A DNA stretch of 64,000 nucleotides from contig JAZGUH010000488.1 in assembly GCA_037893225.1 (NCBI GenBank), positions 372,001-436,000 on the forward strand. The letters run 5' to 3'. Position numbers and translations under genes: made by a program. Numbering within the stretch: the first letter of the stretch is position 1; each line of letters begins with the position of its first letter. The DNA comes from Hippasteria phrygiana (Eukaryota; Echinodermata; Asteroidea; Valvatida; Goniasteridae). Of this stretch, positions 13,929-27,130 are shown one piece after another. Below the pieces are notes generated by a model, which was not told where the DNA came from, did not search any database, and saw only the letters and a list, made by a program, of their open reading frames with translations.

Positions 13929-14068
13929 AGGTGTTGGGCTTCAGCCCAAAACCTATTGTTTTTCTATTGATTATTCTTATTATTAGGTGTTGGGCTTCAG
14001 CCCAAAACCTATTGTTTTTCTATTGATTATTCTTATTATTAGGTGTTGGGCTATACAGCCCAACACCT
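13929..14068. repeat. Second 5' hairpin cluster
   Basis: Three hairpins start at 13929, 13985 and 14041, spaced 56 bp. The first two are TC-loop types and the third is the perfect 12-bp-stem ATAC-loop type (AGGTGTTGGGCT stem). The order is reversed relative to the cluster at 475-659, where the ATAC type comes first. Position immediately after a unit's TCTAG terminus supports reading them as element 5' ends. Confidence 0.6.
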
Positions 14069-15918
14069 ATTGTTATTGTTCGGATTATTCTTATTTATTA
14101 TTATTCTTACTTTTTCTAGCTCTTTTTTTCCTGAATGTTTTGGCCACATGCAAACTCGTATCAAGTTCAAACCTCACATATGCTTGCACACTGTATTGAA
14201 GATGTATAAAAATGTAATGACGTCATGATGACGTCATCATGTATCAGATTACAAGCAATCTAAGATTTCTAGATTTAATCTTTGAAAATCAATATAAAAT
14301 CAACCGTAACAGACCTGAACTTGATTTTTACGGCAATTGATATGATAAATATGGGTCTTCATTTTTTGTCATGCGTGCAAAATCACGTGACCCTTCCTTC
14401 CGGTCCAAACCGGAAGTGCCCTATCATTTGAAAGTGGAAAAAGATTTAAACTTCCTTTCAACGATGTTAGTCTTTGGCCAGGCTGAACGTTTCAAAAATT
14501 TGTGCGGTGACGTCATAAAATATTCGAGCGCCCTCTAGCGGCAGGTTTAAAAATGTTCAAAATGAACTTTCAGTTGATGTGTGTGGCGAAGTTTGCGGTA
14601 ATCACTTTATAATTGATATGTATGATGACCTTCATGCAGGCAACACGTGTGCGAGGGCTCAGATTGATGACGTCATCAAACCGGAAGTGACAATGAAAAG
14701 ACTTTGAAACCTTCAAAAATTGCTGAAAAATCAACCGCGAGAGATATAATCCAGATTTTTGCTTTAGATAGGACAGTTGACATAGCTCTCGAGCTTTTTG
14801 ATAATGACGTCACGATGACGTCATCAAGTATAAGATTACAAGCAATCAAAGATTTCTAGATTTAATCTTTGAAAATCAATATAAAATCAACCGTTAGAGA
14901 TCTGATTTTGCTTTTTACGGGAATTGATGGAATAATCCAGGGTCTTCATTTTTTATATTATGTGCAAAATCACATGACCTTTCCTTCCGGTCCAAACCGG
15001 AAGTGCCTTATAATTTAAAAGTGGGGAAAGATGTTAACTTGCTTTCAACGATGTTAGTCTCTGGCTAGGTTGTACTTCACACAAAAATTACCGGTGACGT
15101 CATAAAATGTTAGAGCGCCCTCTAGCGGCAGGTTGAAAAATGTTTAAAATGAATAATCGGATGACGTGTGCGGCGAAGTTGGCTGAAATCACTTTATAAT
15201 AATGTAGATAATCAGCTTCATGCTAAGAACAAGTTGTGGGGGAGAAAGATTGACGACGTCACCAGACCGGAAGTTACAATGAAAAGACCTTTAAACCTTA
15301 AAGGCTGAAAAATCAACCGCGATAGCTATAATCCACATTTTTGCTTATGATGACATTGCTCTCGGGCTTGCTGATAATGACATCACGATGACGTAATCAA
15401 GTATCAGATGACAAGCAATCAAAGATTTCTAGACTTAACTTCAAAAATCAACATAAAATCAACCGTGAGAGACCTGAATTTGACTTTAGTGGGAATTGAT
15501 AGAATATATCCAGGGTTTATTATCATTTCCTTCCAGTTCAAACAGGAAGTGCCTGATATAATTTGAAATTGGAGAAAGATGCGAAATTTCTTTCAACGAT
15601 GTTAATATTACCTGTGACGTTATGAAATATTCGAATGTTCTCTAGCGGCGGGTTGAAAAGAAAAATCTCCAAAATGCATTTTCAGTCAATGTCTGTGGCA
15701 ATGTTCACTTCATGACTTATATATATGATGACCCCGGACAGGCCTAGATGTTTACTTCAAATGGCAAAGAAAAAGTAGGTCTCAAACGTCTTTGTGTTTC
15801 TTCGCAATCTGCTAACTAAAACATTCCCTACGGCACCCCTGAAATGTTACTTCGACCACCCGCCAACTCCCATATAACGTGTATTAGCGCCGTGCCTTGC
15901 AGAAAACAAATACTTAAA

Positions 15919-16006
15919 AGAGGGCGCTAGGCCGACCTAACGGTCCCGGACCGCACGCATTCAGTTAAGTTAAGTTCGGGACCGTTAGATCGGTCTAGCG
16001 CCCTCT
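15919..16006. repeat. 88-nt long hairpin, copy 1
   Basis: Arms 15919-15948 and 15977-16006 pair at 28 of 30 positions around a 28-nt loop. The stem begins AGAGGGCGCTAG and contains the inverted CTAACGGTCCCG / CGGGACCGTTAG core. One of the two mismatches is a G-T wobble on the + strand. It belongs to a family with further copies at 16422-16509, a lone right arm at 16543-16572, and degraded copies at 17350-17426 and about 18146-18177. Confidence 0.75.
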
Positions 16007-16421
16007 CGAGTTTTTCCCAAGAGGCTGTTGAGGGAATGGAATGGGACGTGATGCAATAACAATTTGCTGATTTGGGAGCAAGCCGTATATTTCCCATATA
16101 TTGTTGATCTCCATGGTGACGTTATGAAATATTCGAATGTTCTCTAGCGGCGGGTTGAAAAGAAAAATCTCCAAAATGCATTTTCAGTCAATGTCTGTGG
16201 CAATGTTCACTTCATGACTTATATATATGATGACCCCCGGACAGGCCTAGATGTTTACTTCAAATGGGAAAGAAAAAGTAGGTCTCAAACGTCTTTGTGT
16301 TTCTTCGCAATCTGCTAACTAAAACATTCCCTACGGCACCCTTGAAATGTTACTTCGACCACCAGCCAACTCCCATATAACGTGCATTAGCGTCGTGCCT
16401 TGCAGAAAACAAATACTCAAA

Positions 16422-16572
16422 AGAGGGCGCTAGGCCGACCTAACGGTCCCGGACCGCACGCATTCAGTTAAGTTAAGTTCGGGACCGTTAGATCGGTCTA
16501 GCGCCCTCTCGAGTTTCCGCACGCGTTCAGTTAAGTTAAGTTCCGGACCGTTAGACCGGTCTAGCGCCCTCT
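16422..16572. repeat. Long hairpin, copy 2, plus an extra right arm
   Basis: Arms 16422-16451 and 16480-16509 form the same hairpin as copy 1. A further right arm (16543-16572, starting CCGGACCGTTAG) follows after 33 bp, so the left arm could pair with either. Local duplication of one arm is what slippage or foldback replication would leave. Confidence 0.7.
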
Positions 16573-17349
16573 CGAGTTTTTCCCATGAGGCTGTTGAGGG
16601 AATGGAATGGGACGTGATGCAATAACAATTTGCTGATTTGGGAGAATCAACCGCGAGAGATATAATTCAGATTTTTGCTTCACATAGCACAGTTAACATC
16701 GCTCTCGATCTTTCTGATAATGACTTAATTCACGCTGACGTTATCTGCTTTCAGATCAAAGATTTCTAGATTTAATCTTTGAAAATCAATATAATATCAA
16801 CCGTGAGAGATCTGTTTTGCTTTTTACGTGAATTGATAGAATAATCCAGGGTCTTTGATATTACGTGCAAAATCACGTGACCCTTCCTTCTGTTGGAAAC
16901 CGGAAGTGCCTTATAATTTGACATTAGAGAAAGATGTAAAATTCGAAATATTTAGCCGCACTCTTGCGGCAGGTTGAAAAATCTCCAAAATGCATGTTCA
17001 GTCAATGTCTGTGGTGAAGTTTGCGATTTTCACTTCATGAGTTATATGATGACCCTCGGGCAGACAACACGTGTGTGCATGATCAGATTGATGACGTCAT
17101 CAGGCTGGAAATAGCAATGAAAAGAGCCTTTCTCATTTCAAAAATTCTGAAAAATCAACCCTAACAGCTATAGCCTTCATGTCTATTTCAAATGGTAGAG
17201 AAAAGTAGGTCATAAACTTCCTTGTATTTCTTGGCAATCAGCGAACTTGAAAAATTCCCTTTGGCACCCTTGGAATGTCACTTCGACCACCCACCAACTC
17301 CCTCATAAAACGTGCTTTAGCGTAGTGCCTCGTGGAAAAAATATTCAAG

Positions 17350-17426
17350 AGAGGGCGCCAGACCAACCTAACGGTCCCGAACTGTACGCGTGCAGTTGGG
17401 GACCGTTAGGTCGGTCCACCACCTAC
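17350..17426. repeat. Degraded long hairpin, copy 3
   Basis: The left arm AGAGGGCGCCAGACC... and right arm GGGGACCGTTAGGTCGGTCC retain the CTAACGGTCCC / GGGACCGTTAG pairing, but the outer end has decayed. It is embedded in the same flanking consensus as copies 1 and 2 (CACTTCGACCACCC... upstream, GAGGCTGTTGAGG-like downstream). A still more degraded copy with only a right arm lies near 18146-18177. Confidence 0.6.
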
Positions 17427-18669
17427 ATCTGGGTATTTTTTTCTGATCAGGCTGTTGAGGGTAGCATTGGAATGGGACGTGATGCTACAAGAAAATTCAT
17501 TTGCTGATTGGGTAGCAAGCCGTACATTCCCCATAATTGTTGATCTCCATCTCTGGCTCCGCCAGTGTCAATAATAGCCTCATCATATTGTTGAATATTT
17601 CTATGAATTATTTTTCTTCTTGTCTTTCTTTATTCCCCAGAACTGTATAACAACATGCTACTTCATATCAAATTTAAACTTGTTACATTTAATTCATACA
17701 CACTCTATTGAAGATGTGCAAAAATGTAATGACGTCATGATGTGTCAATTTACAAGCAGAAGTATGATATTTCAGGTTTTTATAATGTGAACATCAGATA
17801 GATCTAATGTACATCGAAATTGTTGGTGTTTATTATTTGACCTCTACGTCTGGGATCATCGGAAGCTCAAAGTCAACGGATGGTACAGGGACAGCAATTC
17901 ACGGATCAGTAACATGAATACAAACATATCCGGACGTACATGGCAGAAACAAAGTAGATTTAAAACTTCCTTGTATTTATTGGTAATCAGCGAACTTAAA
18001 CATTCCCTATGGAAAAACAAAATAGAAAAGTCGAAAAAATTATTTTACAAAAACGTTAAATCTGTTTTTTCTGCTATTCTCCCTTACAATGTCACTTCGA
18101 CCATCCGCCAACCCCTCATAGAACGTGCGTAAGCGTCGTGCAGTTCGGGACCGTTAGGTCGGTCTAGCGCCCTCCCTTTCGTATTTTTCGATGAAGCTGT
18201 TGAGGTCAGCATTGCAATGTGACGTTATGTTATGAGAAATTAATTTGCTGATTGGTGAGAAAGCCGTACATTTCACATACCGGTGATCCCCGTCCGGGGC
18301 TCCACAAGTGTCAATAACACCCTCATCATTATATGTCATGTGATTATTATTCTATGAATTATACCTGTTAAAGTACCCTCAAGGAGACACTTTGTCATCA
18401 TTTTTTATACCTTAGGGAGACAAATGACATACTTGTACATGTATATACATACATACTCTGTTGAAGATGTTCACAAATGCAATGACGTCATGATGACGTC
18501 ATCAGGTGTCAAATTACAAGCCAAAAAGCACAAAATCAAGCAAATTTTTGAAACGTCATATGTCATGAGGTACAAAACACAAGGTTTTCATATTTGCCGA
18601 TTAGATGTTAGTCTCCGGTAAGACTGTGCTTTTCAAAAAATGTTACCAGTGACGTCATAAAATACTCGA

Positions 18670-18905
18670 GCGCCCTCTAACATGGCCTCAATCCGTCATC
18701 CGACTCACAACAAAATAATCAAAAACCAATCCGTTTTATTGGGTATAGTTCACTGCACATTCATTCTGTGCTTCTTTCGATTGTTGAAATCAAAATAAAC
18801 CACATATGCATCTTTTCTCCAATGTATTTCAGTGTCGAACAGTCTACCAGACGTCACTGTTGGTGACCCCACGACAGCAGGAAGCAAGGCCTTCTGCTCA
18901 AGAGT
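18670..18905 (+). repeat. LTR-like tail in U4 (possible captured LTR end)
   Basis: This segment contains an AATAAA signal (about 18794), then a block ending ACGTCACTGT followed by TGGTGACCCC, which has the form of an LTR 3' end with a primer-binding site starting TGG. A homologous segment lies in U8 at 34378-34580, where the TGTTGGTGAC portion is deleted. The homology is seen directly. The LTR interpretation rests on this layout only and no coding remnants accompany it. Confidence 0.35.
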
Positions 18906-19037
18906 ACACAATTTGCTTTAAAATAATTACTCTGGTGTTTTCATGTTTCTTTTCCTAATCACTTCTTTCAACAAATGTACGTCTTAATACTGTACTTTCC
19001 TTATCCATAAATATACAAAAAACAGACAAAGCCAAAC

Positions 19038-19065
19038 ACCTAGTGTTTGTAACAACAAACTCTAG
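19038..19065 (+). other. Helitron-like 3' terminus (best-preserved example)
   Basis: The sequence reads CAAACAC-CTA-GTGTTTG, overlapping a second stem GTTTGT-AACA-ACAAAC, then TCTAG. A terminal stem-loop a few bases before CTRR (here CTAG), with T following or nearby, is the recognised 3' signature of Helitron-class rolling-circle elements. Equivalent termini, with stem GTTTG(T)/(A)CAAAC and changed loops, end at 2977, 7015, 11047, 13926, 23101, 27130, 31169 and 34747. Confidence 0.55.
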
Positions 19066-22000
19066 CTCTAGTTCTATTTCTTCTTTTTGCTACCTCTTTC
19101 TTCTCCGGAGTTGTTTGGCTACATGCAAACTCATATCAAGTTCATATCTGGTACATATATGTACATCACATTGAAGATTCCGGAAAATGCAATGACGTCA
19201 TGATGACGTCATCAGGTATCAGATTACAAGCAATTAAACATTTCTATTTTTAATCTTTGAAAATCGATATAAAATCAACCGTGAAAGACCGGAACTTGAT
19301 TTTTACGGCAATTGATAGGATAATATTAGATCTTCAATTTTGATCGGGCGTGCAAAATCACGTGACCCTTCCTTCCGGTCCAAACAGGAAGTGACTTATA
19401 ATTTGAAAGTGGAAAAAGATTTGAACTTGCTTTCAGCGATGTTAGTCCTTGGCCAGGCTGAACTTTTCAAAAATGTTAGCAGTGACGTCATAAAATATTC
19501 GAGCGCCCTCTAGCGGCAGGTTGAAAAATGTTCAAAATGAACTTTCAGTCGATGTGTGTGGCGAAGTTTGCGGTAATCACTTTATAATTGATATATATGA
19601 TGACCTTCATGCAGGCAACACGTGTGCGAGGGCTCAGATTGATGACGTCATCAGACCGGAAGTTGCAATGAAAAGACCTTTAAACCTTTAAAAATCGCTG
19701 AAAAATCAACCGTGACAGATATATTTCAGATTTTTGCTTCAGATGGCACAGTTGACATAGCTCTCGAGGTTTGTGATAATGACGTCACGATGACGTCATC
19801 AAGTATCATATTACAAGCAATCAAAGATTTCTTGATTTAATGTTTGAAAATCAATATAAAATCAACCGAGAGAGATCTGATTTTGCTTTTTACGGGAATT
19901 GATGGAATAATGCAGGGTCTTCATTTTTGATATTACGTGCAAAATCACATGACCCTTCCTTCCGGTCCAAACCGGAAGTGCCTTATAATTTAAAAGTGGA
20001 AACAGATTTGAACTTGCTTTCAACGGTGTTAGTCTTTGGCCAGGCTGAACTTTTCAACAATGTGTGCGGTGACGTCATAAAATATTCGAGCGCCCTCTAG
20101 CGGCAGGTTGAAAAATGTTTAAAATTAACTTTCAGTCGATGTGTGTGGCAAAGTTTGCGGTAATCACTTTATAATTGATATATATGATGACCTTCATGCA
20201 GGCAACACGTGTGCAAGGGCTCAGATTGATGACGTCATCAGACCGAAAGTTGCAATGAAAAGACCTTTAAACATTAAAAAATCGCTGAAAAATCAACCGC
20301 GACAGATATAATTCAGATTTTTGCTTCAGATGGCACAATTGACACAGCTCTCGAGCTTTGTGATAATGACGTCACGATGACGTCATCAAGTATCAGATTA
20401 CAAGCAATCAAAGATTTCTTGATTTAATGTTTGAAAATCAATATAAAATCAACCGAGAGAGATCTGATTTTGCTTTTTACGGGAATTGATGGAATAATGC
20501 AGGGTCTTCATTTTTGATATTACGTGCAAAATCACATGACCCTTCGTTCCGGTCCAAACCGGAAGTGCCTTATAATTTAAAAGTGGAAACAGATTTGAAC
20601 TTGCTTTCAACGATGTTAGTCTCTGGCTAGGTTGTACTTCACACAAAAAATACCGGTGACGTCATAAAATGTTAGAGCGCCATCTAGCGGCAGGTTGAAA
20701 CATGTTTAAAATTAATAATCGGCTGATGTGTGTGGCGAAGTTTGGTGAAATCACTTTATAATTGATATATATGATGACCTTTACGCAGGCAACACGTGTG
20801 CTAGGGCTTAGATTGATGACATCATCAGACCGGAAGTGACAATGAAAAAACTTTAAAACATTCAAAAATTGCTAAAAAATCAACGGCGACAGATATAATC
20901 CAGATTTTTGCTTCAGATAGCAAAGTTAACATAGCTCTCGAGCTTTCTGGTAATGACGTCACGATGACGTCATCAAGTATCAGATTACAAGCAATCAAAG
21001 ATTTCTAGATTTAATCTTTGAAAATCAATATAAAATCAACGGAGAGAGATCTGATTTTGCTTTTTACGGGAATTGATGGAATAAACCAGGGTCTTCATTT
21101 TTGATATTACGTGCAAAATCACATGACCCTTCCTTCCGGTCCAAACCGGAAGTGCCTTATAATTTAAAAGTGGAAACAGATTTGAACTTGCTTTCAACGA
21201 TGTTAGTCTTTGGCCAGGCTGAAGTTTTCAACAATGTGTGCGGTGACGTCATAAAATATTCGAGCGCCCTCTAGCGGCAGGTTAAAAAATGTTTAAAATT
21301 AACTTTCAGTCGATGTGTGTGGCAAAAATTGCGGTAATCACTTTATAATTGATATTTGATGATGATCTTCATGCAGGCAACACGTGTGCAAGGGCTCAGA
21401 TTGATGACGTCATCAGACCGGAAGTTCCAATGAAAAGACCTTTAAACCTTAAAAAATCGCTGAAAAATCAACCGTGACAGATATATTTCAGATTTTTGCT
21501 TCAGATAGCACAGTTGACATAGCTCTCGAGCTTTGTAATAATGACGTCACGATGACGTCATCAGGTATCAGATTACAAGCAATCAAAGATTTCTTGATTT
21601 AATGTTTGAAAATCAATATAAAATCAACCGAGAGAGATCTGATTTTGCTTTTTACGGGAATTGATAGAATAATCCAGGGTCTTCATTTTTGATATTACGT
21701 GCAAAATCACATGACCCTTTCTTCCGGTCAAAACCGGAAGTGCCTTATAATTTATAAGTGGAAACAGATTTGAACTTGCTTTCAACGATGTTAGTCTTTG
21801 GCCAGGCTGAACTTTTCAAAAATGTGTGCGGTGACGTCATAAAATCTTCGAGCGCCCTCTAGCGGCAGGTTGAAAAATGTTTAAAATTACCTTTCAGTCG
21901 ATGTGTGTGGCAAAGTTTGCGGTAATCACTTTATAATTGATATATATGATGACCTTCATGCAGGCAACACGTGTGCAAGGGCTCAGATTGATGACGTCAT

Positions 22001-23101
22001 CAGACCGAAAGTTGCAATGAAAAGACCTTTAAACCTTAAAAAATCGCTGAAAAATCAACCGCGACAGATATAATTCAGATTTTTGCTTCAGATGGGACAG
22101 TTGACATAGCTCTCGAGCTTTGTGATAATGACGTCACGATGACTTCATCAAGTGTCAGATTACTATAAATCAAAGATTTCTTGATTTAATGTTTGAAAAT
22201 CAATATCAAATCAACCGAGAGAGATCTGATTTTGCTTTTTACGGGAATTGACAGAATAATCCAGGGTCTTCATTTGATATATTACGTGCAAATTCACATG
22301 ACCCTTCCTTCCGGTCCAAACCGGAAGTGCCTTATAATTTGAAAGTGAAAGAACTTTCAGTCGATGTGAGTGGCGAAGTTTGAGGTAATCACTTTATAAT
22401 TGCTATATATGATGACCTTCATCCAGGCAACACGTATGCGAGGGCGCAGATTGATGACGTCATCAGACCGGAAGTTGCAATGAAAAGACCTTTAAACATT
22501 AAAAAATTGCTGAAAAATCAACCGCGACAGATATAATTCAGATTTTTGCTTCAGATCCCACAGTTAGCATAGCTCTCGAGCTTTCTGATATTGACGTCAA
22601 GATGACGTCAATCAAAAATGTATAGATTTAATCTTTGAAAATCAATATAGAATGAACCGACAGAGATCTGATTATTCTATAAACAGGAATTGATAGAATA
22701 TTCCTGGGTCTTCATTTTTTATATTACGTGCAAAATCACATGACCCTTCCTTCCTGTCCAAACCGGAAGTGCCTTATAATTCGAAATTGGTAAAAGATAT
22801 GAACTTGCTTTCCACGATGTTAGTCTTTGGCAGGTATGTGCTTTTCACAAAAGTGACCAGTGACGTCGCAAACTGCAGATTAACTGCGTTGGTAATGTGC
22901 ACAGATGTAATAGTGTCATGATGACGTCATCAAGGTCAAATTACAAAAACCAAAAAAAATTAACATTTTTGAGAACGTCATGCTTCATGAACCGCAGCAC
23001 ACAAAGTTTTCACAATTAGTGATTACATAAATGTGGATCTATTCTCTTATGTAATCAAACTGAACAAGTCCAACACCGTGTGTTTGTACCACAAACTCTA
23101 G
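19066..23101 (+). mobile_element. Array unit U5, 4,036-bp higher-order repeat
   Basis: Near-identical to U1/U2. CTCF-type motifs are at 19503, 20090, 20677, 21264 and 21852. The linker after the preceding CTAG is CTCTAGTTCTATTTC, so a second CTAG lies 6 bp downstream and the junction itself is a short duplication of the terminus. Private variants include ACTTTTCAACAATG before the second CTCF motif, where other units have CAAAAATG. Confidence 0.75.
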
Positions 23102-26100
23102 TTCTATTTCTTCTTTTTGCTACCTCTTTCTTCTCCGGAGTTGTTTGGCTACATGCAAACTCATATCAAGTTCATATCTGGTACATATATGTACATCACA
23201 TTGAAGATTCCGGAAAATGCAATGACGTCATGATGACGTCATCAGGTATCAGATTACAAGCAATTAAACATTTCTATTTTTAATCTTTGAAAATCGATAT
23301 AAAATCAACCGTGAAAGACCGGAACTTGATTTTTACGGCAATTGATAGGATAATATTAGATCTTCAATTTTGATCGGGCGTGCAAAATCACGTGACCCTT
23401 CCTTCCGGTCCAAACAGGAAGTGACTTATAATTTGAAAGTGGAAAAAGATTTGAACTTGCTTTCAGCGATGTTAGTCCTTGGCCAGGCTGAACTTTTCAA
23501 AAATGTTAGCAGTGACGTCATAAAATATTCGAGCGCCCTCTAGCGGCAGGTTGAAAAATGTTCAAAATGAACTTTCAGTAGATGTGTGTGGCGAAGTTTG
23601 CGGTAATCACTTTATAATTGATATATATGATGACCTTCATGCAGGCAACACGTGTGCGAGGGCTCAGATTGATGACGTCATCAGACCGGAAGTTGCAATG
23701 AAAAGACCTTTAAACCTTTAAAAATCGCTGAAAAATCAACCGTGACAGATATATTTCAGATTTTTGCTTCAGATGGCACAGTTGACATAGCTCTCGAGGT
23801 TTGTGATAATGACGTCACGATGACGTCATCAAGTATCATATTACAAGCAATCAAAGATTTCTTGATTTAATGTTTGAAAATCAATATAAAATCAACCGAG
23901 AGAGATCTGATTTTGCTTTTTACGGGAATTGATGGAATAATGCAGGGTCTTCATTTTTGATATTACGTGCAAAATCACATGACCCTTCCTTCCGGTCCAA
24001 ACCGGAAGTGCCTTATAATTTAAAAGTGGAAACAGATTTGAACTTGCTTTCAACGGTGTTAGTCTTTGGCCAGGCTGAACTTTTCAAAAATGTGTGCGGT
24101 GACGTCATAAAATATTCGAGCGCCCTCTAGCGGCAGGTTGAAAAATGTTTAAAATTAACTTTCAGTCGATGTGTGTGGCAAAGTTTGCGGTAATCACTTT
24201 ATAATTGATATATATGATGACCTTCATGCAGGCAACACGTGTGCAAGGGCTCAGATTGATGACGTCATCAGACCGAAAGTTGCAATGAAAAGACCTTTAA
24301 ACATTAAAAAATCGCTGAAAAATCAACCGCGACAGATATAATTCAGATTTTTGCTTCAGATGGCACAGTTGACACAGCTCTCGAGCTTTGTGATAATGAC
24401 GTCACGATGACGTCATCAAGTATCAGATTACAAGCAATCAAAGATTTCTTGATTTAATGTTTGAAAATCAATATAAAATCAACCGAGAGAGATCTGATTT
24501 TGCTTTTTACGGGAATTGATGGAATAATGCAGGGTCTTCATTTTTGATATTACGTGCAAAATCACATGACCCTTCGTTCCGGTCCAAACCGGAAGTGCCT
24601 TATAATTTAAAAGTGGAAACAGATTTGAACTTGCTTTCAACGATGTTAGTCTCTGGCTAGGTTGTACTTCACACAAAAAATACCGGTGACGTCATAAAAT
24701 GTTAGAGCGCCATCTAGCGGCAGGTTGAAACATGTTTAAAATTAATAATCGGCTGATGTGTGTGGCGAAGTTTGGTGAAATCACTTTATAATTGATATAT
24801 ATGATGACCTTTACGCAGGCAACACGTGTGCTAGGGCTTAGATTGATGACATCATCAGACCGGAAGTGACAATGAAAAAACTTTAAAACATTCAAAAATT
24901 GCTAAAAAATCAACGGCGACAGATATAATCCAGATTTTTGCTTCAGATAGCAAAGTTAACATAGCTCTCGAGCTTTCTGGTAATGACGTCACGATGACGT
25001 CATCAAGTATCAGATTACAAGCAATCAAAGATTTCTAGATTTAATCTTTGAAAATCAATATAAAATCAACGGAGAGAGATCTGATTTTGCTTTTTACGGG
25101 AATTGATGGAATAAACCAGGGTCTTCATTTTTGATATTACGTGCAAAATCACATGACCCTTCCTTCCGGTCCAAACCGGAAGTGCCTTATAATTTGAAAG
25201 TGGAAACAGATTTGAACTTGCTTTCAACGATGTTAGTCTTTGGCCAGGCTGAAGTTTTCAAAAATGTGTGCGGTGACGTCATAAAATATTCGAGCGCCCT
25301 CTAGCGGCAGGTTAAAAAATGTTTAAAATTAACTTTCAGTCGATGTGTGTGGCAAAAATTGCGGTAATCACTTTATAATTGATATTTGATGATGATCTTC
25401 ATGCAGGCAACACGTGTGCAAGGGCTCAGATTGATGACGTCATCAGACCGGAAGTTCCAATGAAAAGACCTTTAAACCTTAAAAAATCGCTGAAAAATCA
25501 ACCGTGACAGATATATTTCAGATTTTTGCTTCAGATAGCACAGTTGACATAGCTCTCGAGCTTTGTAATAATGACGTCACGATGACGTCATCAGGTATCA
25601 GATTACAAGCAATCAAAGATTTCTTGATTTAATGTTTGAAAATCAATATAAAATCAACCGAGAGAGATCTGATTTTGCTTTTTACGGGAATTGATAGAAT
25701 AATCCAGGGTCTTCATTTTTGATATTACGTGCAAAATCACATGACCCTTTCTTCCGGTCAAAACCGGAAGTGCCTTATAATTTATAAGTGGAAACAGATT
25801 TGAACTTGCTTTCAACGATGTTAGTCTTTGGCCAGGCTGAACTTTTCAAAAATGTGTGCGGTGACGTCATAAAATCTTCGAGCGCCCTCTAGCGGCAGGT
25901 TGAAAAATGTTTAAAATTACCTTTCAGTCGATGTGTGTGGCAAAGTTTGCGGTAATCACTTTATAATTGATATATATGATGACCTTCATGCAGGCAACAC
26001 GTGTGCAAGGGCTCAGATTGATGACGTCATCAGACCGAAAGTTGCAATGAAAAGACCTTTAAACCTTAAAAAATCGCTGAAAAATCAACCGCGACAGATA

Positions 26101-27130
26101 TAATTCAGATTTTTGCTTCAGATGGGACAGTTGACATAGCTCTCGAGCTTTGTGATAATGACGTCACGATGACTTCATCAAGTGTCAGATTACTATAAAT
26201 CAAAGATTTCTTGATTTAATGTTTGAAAATCAATATCAAATCAACCGAGAGAGATCTGATTTTGCTTTTTACGGGAATTGACAGAATAATCCAGGGTCTT
26301 CATTTGATATATTACGTGCAAATTCACATGACCCTTCCTTCCGGTCCAAACCGGAAGTGCCTTATAATTTGAAAGTGAAAGAACTTTCAGTCGATGTGAG
26401 TGGCGAAGTTTGAGGTAATCACTTTATAATTGCTATATATGATGACCTTCATCCAGGCAACACGTATGCGAGGGCGCAGATTGATGACGTCATCAGACCG
26501 GAAGTTGCAATGAAAAGACCTTTAAACATTAAAAAATTGCTGAAAAATCAACCGCGACAGATATAATTCAGATTTTTGCTTCAGATCCCACAGTTAGCAT
26601 AGCTCTCGAGCTTTCTGATATTGACGTCAAGATGACGTCAATCAAAAATGTATAGATTTAATCTTTGAAAATCAATATAGAATGAACCGACAGAGATCTG
26701 ATTATTCTATAAACAGGAATTGATAGAATATTCCTGGGTCTTCATTTTTTATATTACGTGCAAAATCACATGACCCTTCCTTCCTGTCCAAACCGGAAGT
26801 GCCTTATAATTCGAAATTGGTAAAAGATATGAACTTGCTTTCCACGATGTTAGTCTTTGGCAGGTATGTGCTTTTCACAAAAGTGACCAGTGACGTCGCA
26901 AACTGCAGATTAACTGCGTTGGTAATGTGCACAGATGTAATAGTGTCATGATGACGTCATCAAGGTCAAATTACAAAAACCTAAAAAATCAACATTTTTG
27001 AGAACGTCATGCTTCATGAACCGCAGCACACAAAGTTTTCACAATTAGTGATTACATAAATGTGGATCTATTCTCTTATGTAATCAAACTGAACAAGTCC
27101 AACACCGTGTGTTTGTACCACAAACTCTAG
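23102..27130 (+). mobile_element. Array unit U6, 4,029-bp higher-order repeat
   Basis: Near-identical copy with CTCF-type motifs at 23533, 24120, 24707, 25294 and 25882. It has the shortest linker after CTAG (TTCTATTTC). Small variants link it to U5 and U7, such as GATCGGGCGTGC near 23373 where U1-U3 have GATCAGGCG, so U5-U7 form one homogenised block and U1-U3 another. Confidence 0.75.

Larger units (their letters stand above)
15614..16644. repeat. Direct tandem duplication, ~502-bp period
   Basis: The segment starting GTGACGTTATGAAATATTCG at 15614 recurs at 16116, an offset of 502 bp, and the two stay highly similar to the GACGTGATGCAATAAC block at about 16046 and 16608. The second copy is longer by about 60 bp because the right arm of its internal hairpin is itself duplicated (16543-16572). 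Between them the copies differ by a few substitutions, so the duplication is recent relative to the surrounding degraded repeats. Confidence 0.75.
13927..19065 (+). mobile_element. Array unit U4, divergent 5.1-kb unit with inserted hairpin repeats
   Basis: It begins with three 5' hairpins and a TTATTCTTATT-rich leader, then diverged monomers with CTCF-type motifs at 14528 and 15115. From about 15.6 to 18.4 kb the satellite is interrupted by several copies of a separate 340-400-bp family containing a long hairpin. Satellite sequence resumes piecemeal (16650-17170, 17700-17760, 18470-18670). The 3' tail from about 18670 carries LTR-like sequence shared with U8. The terminus is CAAACAC-CTA-GTGTTTG, then GTTTGT-AACA-ACAAAC, then TCTAG at 19065. 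No gene is supported. Confidence 0.6.
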
